This document shows positions 21,503-33,260 of a stretch of DNA of 64,000 nucleotides, piece by piece. A program made the translations under genes and the position numbers. Source of the DNA: Marsupella aquatica (taxonomy: Eukaryota; Marchantiophyta); assembly GCA_973895155.1 (NCBI GenBank), contig OZ316892.1, positions 24,862,001 through 24,926,000 on the forward strand, read 5' to 3'. How positions within the stretch are numbered: the stretch's first letter is position 1; every line of letters starts with the position of its first letter. The notes beneath the pieces are model-generated. The model saw nothing but the letters and a program-made list of their open reading frames with translations, had not been told where the DNA came from and made no database searches.

Positions 21503-24406
21503 ATGGGAATGGAGATTCCAGCGACTGAGGAGGAAGAGGAGGAGTTCGAGCAGTCGAGAGAGACCGCGAGATCTGGCAATTCGTTGACAGAGAGGGAGCA
21601 AATCACAGCAATGAAGCAAGAGGAGGGGACAGAGGACGACGACGAGACAGAGGAGGAGGAGGAGGATGGTGAGATTGTGGATGGAGCAGAAGGGAGTGAC
21701 CAGCATGGGCAGCAGCAGCAGAGGATCACAGACGAGGCGAGGGAATTGAGGGTGCTGAAGGCGAGGCCGACCGTCCTCGTGGTCGGCGCTCCGGCTGTCG
21801 GCAAGCGCTCAATTGTCAGCCGTATGAAATTCTCTCTTTCCCTCTCCGTCGCTGTCTGTCTGTTGTGACAAGTTTGGTCTGGCAAGGGAAATTTGGAATG
21901 TTTTCTTCTCCAGACGAGCAGCGCACTGCTTGGAACCTACTTGAGGAAAAACGTAGGGTAAGTTCAGAGGGGGAATTGGTGAAAATCTGACCCTCCTGTG
22001 CAGAGATTGAGAAACATAATATAATCGAAGAACGCGAGAATTGTTGGGGTTTATATTAAATGGAGATGTTGTGGTCATCAGGTCATGGCAGTGACTGAGT
22101 ATTGACCTACTGCAGGGCTAGTTGCCAGGGGAAGATCCGTGAAGGTGACATCAGAAACGGGTGCGACTGGTCATGGGTATGTCGGGACTCCTCTCACTCC
22201 AACATTGATGGAATTGCTACCGTCTTCAATCTTTTTGCTTTTGGTCTGCATCTCCGGTCAACTTTTGCTGTCCTTTGGAGGGATTGAATGCACTGATGGA
22301 ATTTAAGCGCTCAGATATATTGCAAAGCCTCCTGGACCCTAAATCAGAGGATGAAATTCTGAACCTGAGGATAGATGCAAGTAGTTAATGGTCCTCCTCC
22401 CGGCATGATTTCCTTCGGGGTTCGAACTCCTGTGGTTCGTATATTCATTGAATGTGGATGACTTAAATCATTGACTGATATGCATGGACACAGCTTGTTC
22501 CCTTGCACTATAGGTCGTCTTGCTTACTGGGGGGGCTCTGGCAATTGTGCTGAAATACTTCGGAAGATGTTTGATGGTCACAGGTGGACAATCGATACCA
22601 AGTATTATACAGCAAATGTGGCCTTGTGGATGACTCGCCTTGGTCACCCCGCTTTGGAGGATGCAGCAAGTATCAACTCAGAATTCGGGCGTTGCGAAGC
22701 TTTGGTCATGGTCTTCGATTTGAGCAATGTATGGTGTTCTCCGTTCTCTCTGTGTATGTATCTACGGGAAGGAATGCATGAATAGGCCCTCAGGTTTTAG
22801 ATGAGCCAGTTTGCCAGGGATCAGTCAGAGTGTTGGTCGACTGCAGCCCCCTCTTCTCCCTGGACCCCGCAACCCCACATATTTTAAAGAGAGGATGTAG
22901 AAAGTCCAGATTTCTTTGGGACTCGAGGTTATATAATGAAATTTAGTGTATGCGCGACATGATATGTAACAGCACTAATGAAGTGAAAGAACAGGAACTG
23001 TTTCAACATGCAGCGTAGCGTTTCTTTTATTACTAGCTAGAAAATGGGGTCGTTTGTTTTCGATGAACTTCGCAAAATCGGAAAGATACAGCTTGCTCAT
23101 GTGCTGATAGTATGGTTGGGTATCTGCAGCCTACTTCATATGAGCAACTGCAAGAATGGGCTACGAAATGTGATCTTGGAAACTTTGAGATACTGTTGTG
23201 CGTTGGAAACAAAGCTGATCGTGTTCCTGAGCACTTTGCCCATACCGAGTATCGCCGAAAGCTGCAGAAAAGGGGTGAATCATCTAGTGATCCTCATCCA
23301 GAGTTTTGGGATTTTGGGATCAATAGAACTGAGGGGAGCAGTTTGCTGGACGAGGAATCAGTGTCTGCAGAAGACAGGCGACGATCATGTACCGAATGGT
23401 GTAGTGACAATGGCTTCGAGTATATTGAAGCATGTGCCAGTGATGAAGTTTTTGATGAATGTAAAAGTCCCTCCCAACTTAGATACTCTGTGTTACAACA
23501 GATTGTCCTGCTGTATGCTTTTTAAAGGTTTTTCAGTATTTACGACTTATTTAATGACATTTGTTAGCCGTTGCCTATCTGACTAGACGTTTCTTACAGG
23601 CATGACAGTAGATGGAGATCTCCAAGGTGTAGCTCGAATTCATGGAGCAATTTCCGCACATATGTGGCCTGGCTTGGTTATGAAGGATGGAAACGAAAGC
23701 AACGATACAGCAGGATCTAATCTTGAACAAGGTCTTGTCCTTTTCTTTGGTAGAGGTGTCAAGAGATCGCCCATGATTTTCCTTTAGCATGTTTCTTATA
23801 CTTTTTGATGTTTACAACCATTTCCTTCTGGGCTCTGCAGAGGTCACGAGTGATGATGATTCCGATTATTACATTGAATACGAACTTCTATCAAATGGCT
23901 CAGCAGAGCCATGGGAAGCGTCTGGATGGGAGGAGCAGTGGAGCTTCTCCACGCCTGTTGATGAACCTGCAGCAGAATCTTCCGATGGCCATGGTTCAAG
24001 CTCTGCGACTGACAATCAGCCAATTGTGCAGTCTGATGGTCAGCATGATAATGATGCTATCAATACTCAAGTTTCAAAGGATAGATCAGTTGGTGACGTA
24101 GCACCAACTTCCCAAATTCAGACCAAGGATGTTGAATTGCTCTCAGATGAGCATGTGGATGATCCTGTTGATGCCCAAAATGGTTTTGGACATCAGGAAG
24201 TACTTCCCTTAGATGGACCTGAGCGCAATCTACCTAGAAACCACGAACTGGAGGATATGGAAAAACTGATGAGTGAGATGGCCAGCATGAGGATGAATAT
24301 GCGTTCAATGTCAGACCAACATAGAAGGGAGATGGCTGCACGACTGGCCTTGAGAATGGCATCCATGTTCAAAGAGGATGAGAGTGGGGAAAGTGATTTA
24401 GAGTGA
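21503..24406 (+). CDS. alpha/gamma-adaptin-binding protein p34 (AAGAB)-like
   Basis: Six exons join in phase to 517 residues: 21503-21821, 22116-22176, 22584-22728, 23130-23460, 23600-23731 and 23841-24406. The protein family has a Rab-like GTPase fold and in animals chaperones assembly of AP-1 and AP-2 clathrin adaptors in the cytosol. Visible features are an acidic N-terminal tail (residues 1-80), a P-loop-like GAPAVGKRS at 95-103, GHGWTIDTKYYTA at about 125-137, ALVMVFDLSN before exon 4, the guanine-specificity motif GNKAD at 201-205, IEACASDEVFDEC, GAISAHMWPG, and the p34 C-terminal block EKLMSEMASM with RREMAARLALRMASMF. All occur in the Arabidopsis homologue At5g65960 in the same order. 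A GT-AG-bounded stretch at 21914-21957 could look like an exon but breaks the frame, so it was left in the intron. Confidence 0.9.
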
Positions 24407-26279
24407 CATGTTGGGGATTGCTGTCAGACGAAAGTCCTCACCCTATGCATTCCCACTAGAGAATTTTATTTTTTGGTACGTTCGACCACGTGTGAGTTTA
24501 AACGTTTGGTGTGAAAGCCTTGTATATATACATATGGCTAGACCCAAGCTCCTTTGTATGAATGACATGCCATATTCATGTTTTAGGGGCACTGATGTGG
24601 AAGCTTTCTGACCAACCATTAACAAACAGCAAGGAATCTGGCCCTTGTCTGTGTCGGATTCTGAACTTAGTTATAGACTACCGTTGACAGAAGCAATGAA
24701 TTTATTTTTTCAATGCGGAGGTTTTAGTTACGAGGACCCAAACAACTTTCTTAGGCGATGACGAATAGGTTGTATCAGGGATCTTCTCACGTTCCTACAT
24801 CGCATGTGTACCGCCTAGTATCCTCGCACAGTCGTCTAGGAGTCTGGACATCTCCTTTGTACACGAGTGATTATGGTTGTTCAGCCGATGGATTTCATAG
24901 CAGATTTCAACTGGTTGCTTTGTTTTTTCACTGATTGTCCTAAAACCTTTTGCGTCCTTTCACATGGATGGATTCGCTAGCAGAACACATTACCCAGTCT
25001 TTTTCCATTGTACACCTTGTCAGAGGATATTGAAAAAATATGGCTCATTTCATCTGTAATGTATTTAGTATCTCATTGATTGCTGCATTATACCAACTTA
25101 AGATACTATCCACTGTCCGAGTCTATGAACTTCAAAAGTTTGTCTTAACCATTAGTAAGTGTGAGAGAGAGCATCTCGCCACCTGCTGAGGGAAAGGTAA
25201 CGATACCCGTTGTGTCTGTTTTCAATGAAATAAGCTGTTCTGTGTCTGCACAGACCTCTGAAATTGTCACTTGAATGACTATTTGTTACTCACGCGATTC
25301 AATTAACAAAGCGCCCACTCTCTCTACACCTAACTAGAATGGCTTACCTTTGAATGTCTATGCCAAAATTTGTGATTGACTAATTTGATGTTTCCCACAT
25401 CTTACTGATCGGCTTTCAACACACTTCAGACATGTGCTACAGTGGAATGGTTGGATTGGGAGTGCTATTAGGGCGTCGCAAGGCTGGAATGTATGGTCAT
25501 GGGACTTTGGCCCTAATGATTTGGTCGTAGCCCTACCATTAACAGTGAGAAAGGTTTTTAGAATTTCTGATTCAAGTTTCTGTGAGACTGCCATTGTGGA
25601 CACATGTTAAGGTTGTTTCTTGTGGCCAAAAGTTAAAAGATCACGTGGGCGGGTGTCCTTAACACGTTAGTCAGTTCCGTAGCAAAAGAGTTACGGACCC
25701 TCAAAAGACGAGTTTTGAGACGCCCTAAGAGCATTCCACTATAAGGGATGGGGTTAATTTCTTATGTGTGAGGGCAGTCAAGACTCTACATGTTTGAACT
25801 AAACCCTTATACATAGTAGTATCTATAATTTGCATGGAGCCCTGTGGGGGGAGGGAAGTGTGCCAGCAGGGGCAGGGTGGCAGGCAGCCTTAAGAATTAG
25901 CCAAACTCTTACCTGGCAAAAGCAGCAGCAACTCCTGCAAAAGAATTTTGGGTGAAAAAGTGCCCCATTTGCCAAACGCTATCCAGCGAAGTTGCCACTT
26001 GCCTTGACACGAGGTTTACCACCAGGATGATCAAGTTCGTTCATGCACTGTGCTGAAAGTTAATATTTTTCTTTTTCAAATCATGGCGTGTTGTCGTAGA
26101 TAATGTCTATAGATTTCATTCCTAAACTCTAAAAATAGGTGAACATTGACAAATCAGGACTGTGCATCAAGATACTCAGAATAGTCATAAAATATGTATT
26201 GTAAAATTTTCCAAAGTTTCACAAACACTACCTAAAATTGGTGTCAAGAACTCAAAATCTCAATATTTATATATTTATT
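24407..26279. other. 3' flank of the AAGAB-like gene and intergenic DNA
   Basis: No gene seen. The first few hundred bases should be 3' untranslated sequence. The rest shows no recognisable RNA, coding or repeat structure. Confidence 0.4.
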
Positions 26280-26810
26280 GCATGAACCTGATCGTCCCTG
26301 CTGTACTTATCTTACTCAACTCCCACCGCCAGTCCTATATCCTTCCCGTGACTCCTCAGCCCCAAGTATGCCCACTCACCAGAAACTATGGTATGGCTGG
26401 TACTCTCACCCAAAGCCCCCTGCTCCTTTGCCTAACTCCAGCCCCAAGTATGCCCACTTACCAAAGGTACTTTGTCACTGGTACTCCCACCCACAGACCC
26501 ATGATTTCTCCTTTGCGTAACAGCCCCAGGTGTGCCTACTAGCCAGAAAATATGGTAGACATGCTGCTATCCCCATCCCTCCGCCAACTCCCCAGTCCCA
26601 TACTCCTTTGCCCAACTCCCCAGCCCCAAGTGTGTCAACAAGCCAGAAACTATGGTAGACTTGTTGGGAATGATCCCCAGCCCCAAGTGTGTCAACAAGC
26701 CAGAAACTATGGTAGACTTGTTGGGAATGATCCCCAGTTCTGTACTACCTTCCCAACTCCCAGTCCCAAGCTTCTGTAAATTTTCGATAAATTGAATTAT
26801 TTGAATGGTT

Positions 26811-26893
26811 TTGGGCATGGCCAAGTGGTAAGGCAAGGGACTGCAGTTGTCCAACACGTACACATCATGGACATCCTGCTTGGATGTGCCAGA
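26811..26893 (+). pseudogene. tRNA-Cys(GCA)-like relic, organellar type
   Basis: TGGCCAAGTGGTAAGGC forms a D-arm (GCC with GGC) and contains a good A-box. It is followed by GGGACTGCAGTTGTCC, which folds into an anticodon stem with a seven-base loop carrying GCA. From memory of the family, this 5' half is closest to plastid trnC-GCA. Acceptor halves TTGGGCA and TGCCAGA can pair with one mismatch. The T-arm is abnormal: the region after the anticodon arm is too long and has no TTC loop. It is best read as a decayed or chimaeric copy and not a working tRNA. Confidence 0.5.
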
Positions 26894-27077
26894 CTACTTT
26901 ATCTTTAAGTATTTGGGGTAGAAATAAAAATACATAATATTACAATTCCACTGATAAACAGCTCGTCTTGCCGTGACCTTATCTTGGATTCTAAAGTCAT
27001 CAGTGTCTCAGCCATGTTTGTGACCAAAGGCTACTTCAAGTCAAGAATAGGGGAGAGCACTCATCTTGAGGTGGGCT

Positions 27078-27172
27078 TCCCACGGCAGCCGGGGTAAAGA
27101 CAGAGGATGCAAGCGTTATCCGGAATGGTTGGGCGTAAAGCGTCTGTAGGTGGCTTTTTCAGTCCACCATCA
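27078..27172 (+). pseudogene. plastid 16S rRNA fragment in the nucleus
   Basis: The stretch containing GGATGCAAGCGTTATCCGGA, then TTGGGCGTAAAGCGTCTGTA, then GGTGGCTTTTT is the highly conserved 530-loop region of plastid 16S rRNA, just after the universal CAGCCGCGGTAA (here changed to CAGCCGGGGTAA). Only about 90 bases are kept, with a handful of changes, and ordinary nuclear repeat DNA lies on both sides. This is a nuclear plastid-DNA insertion and not a functional gene. The minus-strand open frame over it (27061-27291) is a shadow. Confidence 0.88.
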
Positions 27173-27240
27173 TACTCCTTTGCCTCTAACTCCCCAGCCC
27201 CAGGTGTGCCCATGCACCAGAGGCTATGGTAGGGTTGTCC

Positions 27241-27690
27241 TAATTCAGGTCTACTGTATGAGTTACCAGTGAGTACTTTGTCTATCGTCATATATTATTT
27301 TGTAACCAAGGGCCTGACACATACAAAGTCAGTAATGTGGCTTATGGAATCCCGGAACTTAGCGTTGCAACACACTCAAATTCAGTATTTTTCTGTTTAA
27401 TAGCATATAATGTCATCAGCAAGGCATACTCTGTTCACAAATGTTCCAACGCTCATTCAAACAATCTCAAACCAAAACATTTTAATTGGTGACACTATTT
27501 CACACTTTACTGAGTAGGGATTGAAACTGATCACACAAAAATGTTTTCCTGAACAGTCTTACACTTTATTGAATCAGGATCAACTGATCCAGGCAAGGAC
27601 TTACGATACCCCGCCACGAAGGGCGAGGTGTCTCAGTCCTGGCATACTAATGGGGAAATGTGGCAGAGGTGGGTATGTCACCCCTGGATA
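27241..27690. other. intergenic DNA
   Basis: Nothing recognisable: no family-like coding, RNA or repeat signal. Confidence 0.35.
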
Positions 27691-27811
27691 TGGTCCCTTT
27701 AAAGCCCCGTCTTCACCTCTGAATATGGGCCCCTTTTAATTCATTTTCTGTGGTCCCTTTAAAGCCAGGTCCTTGCCTCTGAATGTGGTCCCCCTTTAAC
27801 TCCTTTTCTGC
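27691..27811. repeat. 60-bp tandem duplication
   Basis: Two units starting TGGTCCCTTTAAAGCC (27691 and 27751) and ending near TTTTCTG lie exactly 60 bases apart, with about 80 percent identity. Confidence 0.85.
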
Positions 27812-27980
27812 TCGTTTCCTTTCTCTCCCTTTTTGCACCTCCCTCAGTTTGTCTTTTACACCGGCCTTTTGCTTTTGTCGCAACCAAATTTAATTAGTCA
27901 CCATCCTTCACACTAATTATTGCCATGTAGATTCCTTCCCCCAAGCCTCGGGTGCACACTTAAAAAAAAAATTTAAGGAA

Positions 27981-28600
27981 CACTAGTAGAAACCAGGGTG
28001 TTATATGACTAGGTTTTACTACTGCCCATGACTCCTTGTGACTAAAGTTTGGGGGATATCAAGCCAGCCATAATTTTGACATAGCGTCTTATTTAAAGTG
28101 ACTGAAATCGAGTGGTCAGCTCTGTGACTAGGCTTTAAGACACATTTTGTGACTAATAATGACCAACTCCGTACTTGGGCATTTTCGGACGATAAAGTGC
28201 TATAGTCTTAGAAATGACTGCAAAGTAGTCATTTTCATGACTCGAGACGAGGTATGAATTAGTCACAAACAGTCAGTGAGGAAGAGTAGCCTTTCGCATA
28301 TATGACTGGTGCTATGGTTCAATATCAGAACATGGGCGACTGACTACGACTAGTTGGTCTTAGAAGTTTAGAGTATATGGTCACATTTGTGACCAATGAT
28401 GACTATTAGAAATCTTAAGATTGGGCTAGATTGGTCAGTCTTATTGGGGACCATGATGTAATATATGACGGTCATAACTTAATGACCCAAAATGACTCAT
28501 TAGTCTTGTTCACGACTGCATTCTTTGACCAAGTGGTCAAAATTTTGACTTGACTGGAGGCAAATGCGGTCTGCACATAGGACTAGAACCATGACTATAA
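27981..28600. mobile_element. CACTA-type transposon end with subterminal repeats
   Basis: CACTAGTAGAAACC at 27981 has the form of a CACTA (CMC/En-Spm) terminus. The next 600 bases are packed with TGACT and its reverse AGTCA, well over fifteen copies, often as GTGACTA or ATGACTA, which is what subterminal transposase-binding repeats of such elements look like. No matching inverted end (TTTCTACTAGTG) was found up to 29 kb, and no transposase frame is present. It is therefore a decayed or truncated non-autonomous copy. Confidence 0.5.
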
Positions 28601-30924
28601 TCGACAAATTGAGACTCGTGAAAGTTAACTCATTAGATCCCTAAAATCAAAGCACACGCATGCATACAAGTCTTACAAGGATAGAGGAGAGACAAGATAA
28701 TTCTATTCGAATCTTATAACTCATATTAACTATTGAACACACATGCATAATTTCATACAAACAAAATTGTCACAACATGATCAGTGGATGATCCAGGGAA
28801 TCTCAATTGAATTCTGCATTATGACATGTCTTGGTAACATTGGCACCAATCATGCATCTGTTTTTCCTTTAGATCATGCATCTGTTTTTAAGTATCAGAA
28901 ACTACAAACCACACATTTCAGGTCAACATGTTTGAACACTAGACCTATGAGTCTCAAAGCAAGTGAGCTACCACACAACCATGCCTCAGGTGCAAATTTT
29001 ATATTCAAAGGTATCAATATCCCTTTTTTGATTTTTTGTAGGGAGATTGGGGCCCAACTGCTTTTATTAAAAAAATTGAGCCTTTTGTTTTTACTTTTTT
29101 AAATGGTGAAGCTTTTGAGCTAGAAATTGGATGGAATAATATGGTAAAGGGTATCATTTGTTCCCATATTATGTAGGTGGATCTTTGGATTTTGACACCC
29201 ATAGAGGAATGATGGTTCAAGTTATGAGTTTAGAGAGTGGCTTTTGTTACCTTTGGATGAGCCTCCCTGCCACCCTAGGCAAGGAGTACGGGCATTGACC
29301 ACATGGTTGTAAGCGCACCTTGAATTGGCCGCAACGACAATCTTGCACCACTTGGGGCATTAACTGCATAACCCAATAACATGATAGTCGGAAGAACACA
29401 TAGGATGTCACTCACAAAACTCAACTACCCTACCACTTAGCTCCGGCATTGCTTACTTCGACGTCAAGCTCCTCTATGGTCCAGGCCCCCGGGGACGGCC
29501 ATCCGGTGAGGACTAAGTATGGAAAAACTTGTGGGCAAGGAAGCATTGCACTAGCAAAGACAATGTGTTGAGTTGGTGATGCACATAAGAGACTTAGATT
29601 GGTGTTGGGAGCTGGTCAGGTCATGGGAAGGGCCGAGCTCAAGGCATATTGTCCGGACCCTGGCATGGAGTTTGAGTTTTGAGGGCTTGAGTGAGAGCTC
29701 CTCTTGGGCGCAAGGCCAAAGAAATTTAGTTCATGTGGAACGGACGTTTGGCGCACGAGAAATGATGTGGCTTGGGTGCAGCCATCTGGCATCCCAATTG
29801 ACAATGATTTCTGAGGGCCTTGGCCTAAGCACTGTGTCGGCCCAATCACAACGGGCTGAGGCACTTCACCTACACACATCTAACTAGGAAGTTATGGGCC
29901 TAACAAGTTAGTTTTGTCGATCGGGGTTGGAGTCCAGGTAGAGGTCCAAAAATAGGGGACCAAAGTTGGTCCCGGGGTGGCAAGTCTCCAGAAACATATA
30001 TGAGGGGAGTGATGTCTTCCAATGGGCCAGGGGCAAGCCCAAGTCGTTAAGCGCGAAGGTTGCGCTACTAAGGGAAACACTCAACAGAAACGACAATCAT
30101 ATTTACTCAACTAGAAGTCCATTGGAGAACTTATTGGGTGCATTAGAAACCTCTCAAGGAGGATTACATCCTTTTGATCTCATCTAGGTTTGGAGGTGCC
30201 TTTGGCCCTCATGGTTTGCAAGGGCTATCTTGCCCACTTGCCAATCCTGCCCAAATTGCAGCCAAGTCGCACCCACAAGAGCTTGCGTTGGGGATGCAAC
30301 GTAGGCACGGGTGTTAAGGTCCAAGTGCATTTTTTCCTTAAACTCTTGATTGAGTTAGAGCCGTAGAGATGATTGCTAGAGTTGGGACCAAATTGGTCCC
30401 AACGTTTGGAACAAGCTTTTTGAAACAAGCTAACTATTTGGGCCATGGGCATGTTTTGGAGGCAGGGGGATTAGCCAGTGACAGATAGAAAGTGGGGAAG
30501 CTCGGGTGGCACACGGTAGAGGGGCTGTTCTGGATGGACAATGAGTAGCAACCTTAGCTTCAGCTTATGGCAAGGCCACGCGGACCTGGGAGACTCTATC
30601 CGTTGACCTACTTACAAATGGTTGTTGAGCTTGAGGCAAGACAATGGCCTTGGGATCCAAGATCAAGGCGGGTGACTTACCAATGCGGTTGGATGCTTGT
30701 GCAGACAGTAGGGGCCGTTGAGCGGCGGTTGCGTTGAGGAGCAGGCACCACTTTGTATGGGAGTACCACTGGCAGTGATAGAGACACCGAGTTGCTTGCT
30801 CCTGGAGTTCCGTGTAGGCGTTTGGGGACCAAGAGTACTAAGGCAAGGGTATTGAGTTTGGTGAGGGCATTGGGTGGCTAGGTCCACCACTATGTGTAAG
30901 ATTCACAAAAGAGTGTTTAGAATA
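28601..30924. other. intergenic region, possibly transposon debris
   Basis: No gene can be supported. Several open frames of 60-120 codons (for example 28743-29102 and 29573-29887) overlap on both strands and have no domain features. The sequence is richer in GC after about 29250 and could be the non-coding part of a retroelement, but no long terminal repeat or primer-binding site was seen. Confidence 0.3.
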
Positions 30925-31755
30925 TAAGTGCACCAACAAAATTAGAAGGGGAGACTCCAGAGTCTTCACAACAAATAACAGGAGAGCTCCCACAAAAATA
31001 GAAAGGAAGATTCACAAATCACATAGTGTTTACACCAAAGAACACAAGAGCCCCAACAAAATTGAAAGGAAGACTCACAAAGACTTCAAGAAAGAGCACC
31101 AAATGTAAGGGAATACTCACAAAGACTGTTAACCTCAAAGAACGCGAGGGCCCCAACAAAAATAGAAAGGAAGACTCACATAGACTGTTTAAAACAAAGA
31201 ACACCAGAGCCTCAACAAAACTAGAAAGGAAGACTCACGAGACTGTTTACAGCAAAGAACACGAGAGCCCCAACAAAACTAGGAAAAAAAGAGTCACAGA
31301 GACTGTTTACAGCAACGAACACGAGAGCCCCAACAAAATCGAAAGGAAGACTCGCAGATACTGTTTACAGCGAAGAACACGAGAGCCCCAACAAAATGGA
31401 AAGGATGACCCCAAACACTGTTTACAACAAAGAACGCGAGAGCCCCAACAAAATCGAAAGGAAGACTCGCAGATACTGTTTACAGCGAAGAACACGAGAG
31501 CCCCAACAAAATGGAAAGGATGACTTCCAAACACTGTTTACAACAAAGAACACGAGAGCCCCAACAAAATCGAAAGGAAGACTCACAACGACAGTTTACA
31601 ACAAAGAACACGAGAGCCCCAACAAATTGAAAGGAAGACTCACAACCATAGTTTACAACAAAGAACACGAGAGCCCCAAGAAAAATAGAAAAACAAAGAC
31701 TCACAAAAACTGCTTACAGCACAGACCACGAGAGCACCAACCAAAAGAAGGTCTG
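30925..31755. repeat. 59-bp minisatellite, about 13 copies
   Basis: A unit reading AAGAACACGAGAGCCCCAAC, then AAAATCGAAAGGAAGACTCA, then CAGA-ACTGTTTACAGC repeats about every 58-60 bases. Within it a pair of units at about 31314-31430 is repeated almost exactly at about 31431-31548, so a 117-bp dimer has become the new repeat unit. Long frames stay open on both strands (31026-31523 and 31396-31845 plus; 31307-31534 and 31480-31704 minus). They only translate the repeat and are not annotated as genes. Confidence 0.93.
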
Positions 31756-33260
31756 GAGGGCTGGTCAATGTGGGTGAGGAGCTTTTTGGTTTCTCGACCA
31801 ACGAGAGCGGCGTGGCGTCATATACTTTTCACTGCTCTCCACTAAGGCCATCAATCTCTCGCTTGTTTACTCATCAGTGCCGATTCTCCTCCATCTCTGC
31901 CGGATCGAGGCATTACCAGTTACCTCCAATCGATGCTCCAGCGAGCGTGTGTGCGAGAGAACGCGGAGCTCGTTAGGAACTCCGCGATTCCTTAAACAAC
32001 GACCAGTTGTTTGAGTATTTGGTGTTGTTTCGTTGACTGGCTGCAGTGAGGGTGAACGATCGAGCAAACTATGGCAGCCGAAGCCGAGCACCAGCTGTAA
32101 GAACGCCCTGCACGACTTGGCTCATCTCTTTCACAGTAGATCGATGTACACATGTGTGAAGGAGAGAAGGAAGTTAAGGAGTGAATTGATGGATCGATGG
32201 ATGGATGGAGCAACGACGGCATTAGTCACAGTGGTTTGGTTATGGGCATTAGTCTAATTGCCTCTGCCGTGGCTGAGCAAATTTTTGTCTGTCTTTCCTG
32301 TGTCTAGATCTCCAGATCTAGGTGACACAATGGTCGATTCGACCTTCGTCTGTTGAGGTCTCTGTCCTTTGTTGCCTTTGAAATATCCCATTGAATTCCA
32401 TTCTAAAGGTTTTTTGGCTTTTTGGCTTTTTGGCTCTTCGATTTTCCCGGATTTTCTCCTTTGTTTCCCCCCCCCTCCCCCTCTATTGGGTTTCTTGCCT
32501 TTGGGATCCTGTCTCCCTGGATGGCGCCCTTTGTTCTTTGCAGTTATCTATTGAAAGGTCTCTCTGTTTTCCCTTGCAATGCAACTTTACTAAGCAATCA
32601 GGAATCAAGCAAGTGGGCCCATGAAACCTTCAAAGAAGAAGGAACCGAAAATATTGAGAATCAAGGCATGAGAGGCGATGTGGTGATACCAGATACTAGA
32701 TACTAGATACTAGATACTGCATTGTGCTAGCCTGAATTAAATAAAGTAGTGGAGAAGCACGATGTGTCTATAGCTTCTCTGATGGGTACCACCGAACTAT
32801 TTTCTCTGTGTGTCAAATTTTCTGCACATTATGATTGTCTAGAATGAAATTTGCTGGGGACTATGTTTCTTTGTATGAAGTCTACACCATTTATGGTCAG
32901 CGTACTTGTTTGTGATCTCCCTCTAATTCAAATCCCACTTATATCAGCAACTAGTTAATCAATACAGTAGACACTGAAATATACGAGGGAGCTCGACCGA
33001 TTTGCTAAACTGTCCCGCTGTTTTACTGACCACCTTTCTGCCCTTGAAATTTTGACATATAAGCACTCTTGTTGGATTTGGTCCTATGACCGACTGTCTC
33101 CCTGGCAATTGGATGATTCCATACATTCTGTCAGTGTCCCTTTCTCAGACGCTATTTTCATGTTGGTTCTTGCTCACTCTGCACACATTGACTGTTCGGT
33201 CTGTTTCTGTGCAGACCCGAGTTTGTCGATCCGTCGGCCAATTTTGCCCGACATCGACAT
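31756..33260. other. upstream region of the SDR gene
   Basis: No credible coding sequence. Short arrays occur: TTTTTGGC repeated at about 32408-32437 and a 7-base GATACTA repeat at 32692-32718. The first 500 bases are GC-richer and could hold a promoter or untranslated exon, but no signal confirms this. Confidence 0.4.
32692..32718. repeat. (GATACTA)n microsatellite
   Basis: Four consecutive 7-base units, the last one changed to GATACTG. Confidence 0.92.

Larger units (their letters stand above)
26300..27240. repeat. CCCCAGCCCCAAGTGTGCCC minisatellite, interrupted
   Basis: Imperfect units of the type CCCAGCCCCAAGTGTG, then CC(A)GAAACTATGGTAG, recur from about 26350 to 26770. Two neighbouring units at about 26622-26735 are identical over about 55 bases, so that part expanded recently. 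A further unit lies at about 27180-27240. The tRNA-like relic and the plastid 16S rRNA fragment lie between the two parts, which suggests they were inserted into, or captured by, the array. Confidence 0.75.

Noticed and set aside
21305-21885. Minus-strand frames of 133-141 codons rich in Ser and Leu
   Set aside because: Antisense shadow of the acidic N-terminal exon of the AAGAB-like gene.
21914-21957. 44-base exon candidate in the AAGAB-like gene
   Set aside because: It has GT-AG borders but its phase puts the following exon out of frame; skipping it gives a product that aligns with the family.
22384-22431. tRNA-like sequence with a B-box (GGGGTTCGAACTCC) in an AAGAB intron
   Set aside because: Only a weak A-box and no foldable acceptor or anticodon arm; at best a fragment of a tRNA-derived repeat.
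31026-31845. Long plus-strand frames of 149-165 codons
   Set aside because: They translate a 59-bp minisatellite, and the opposite strand is equally open.
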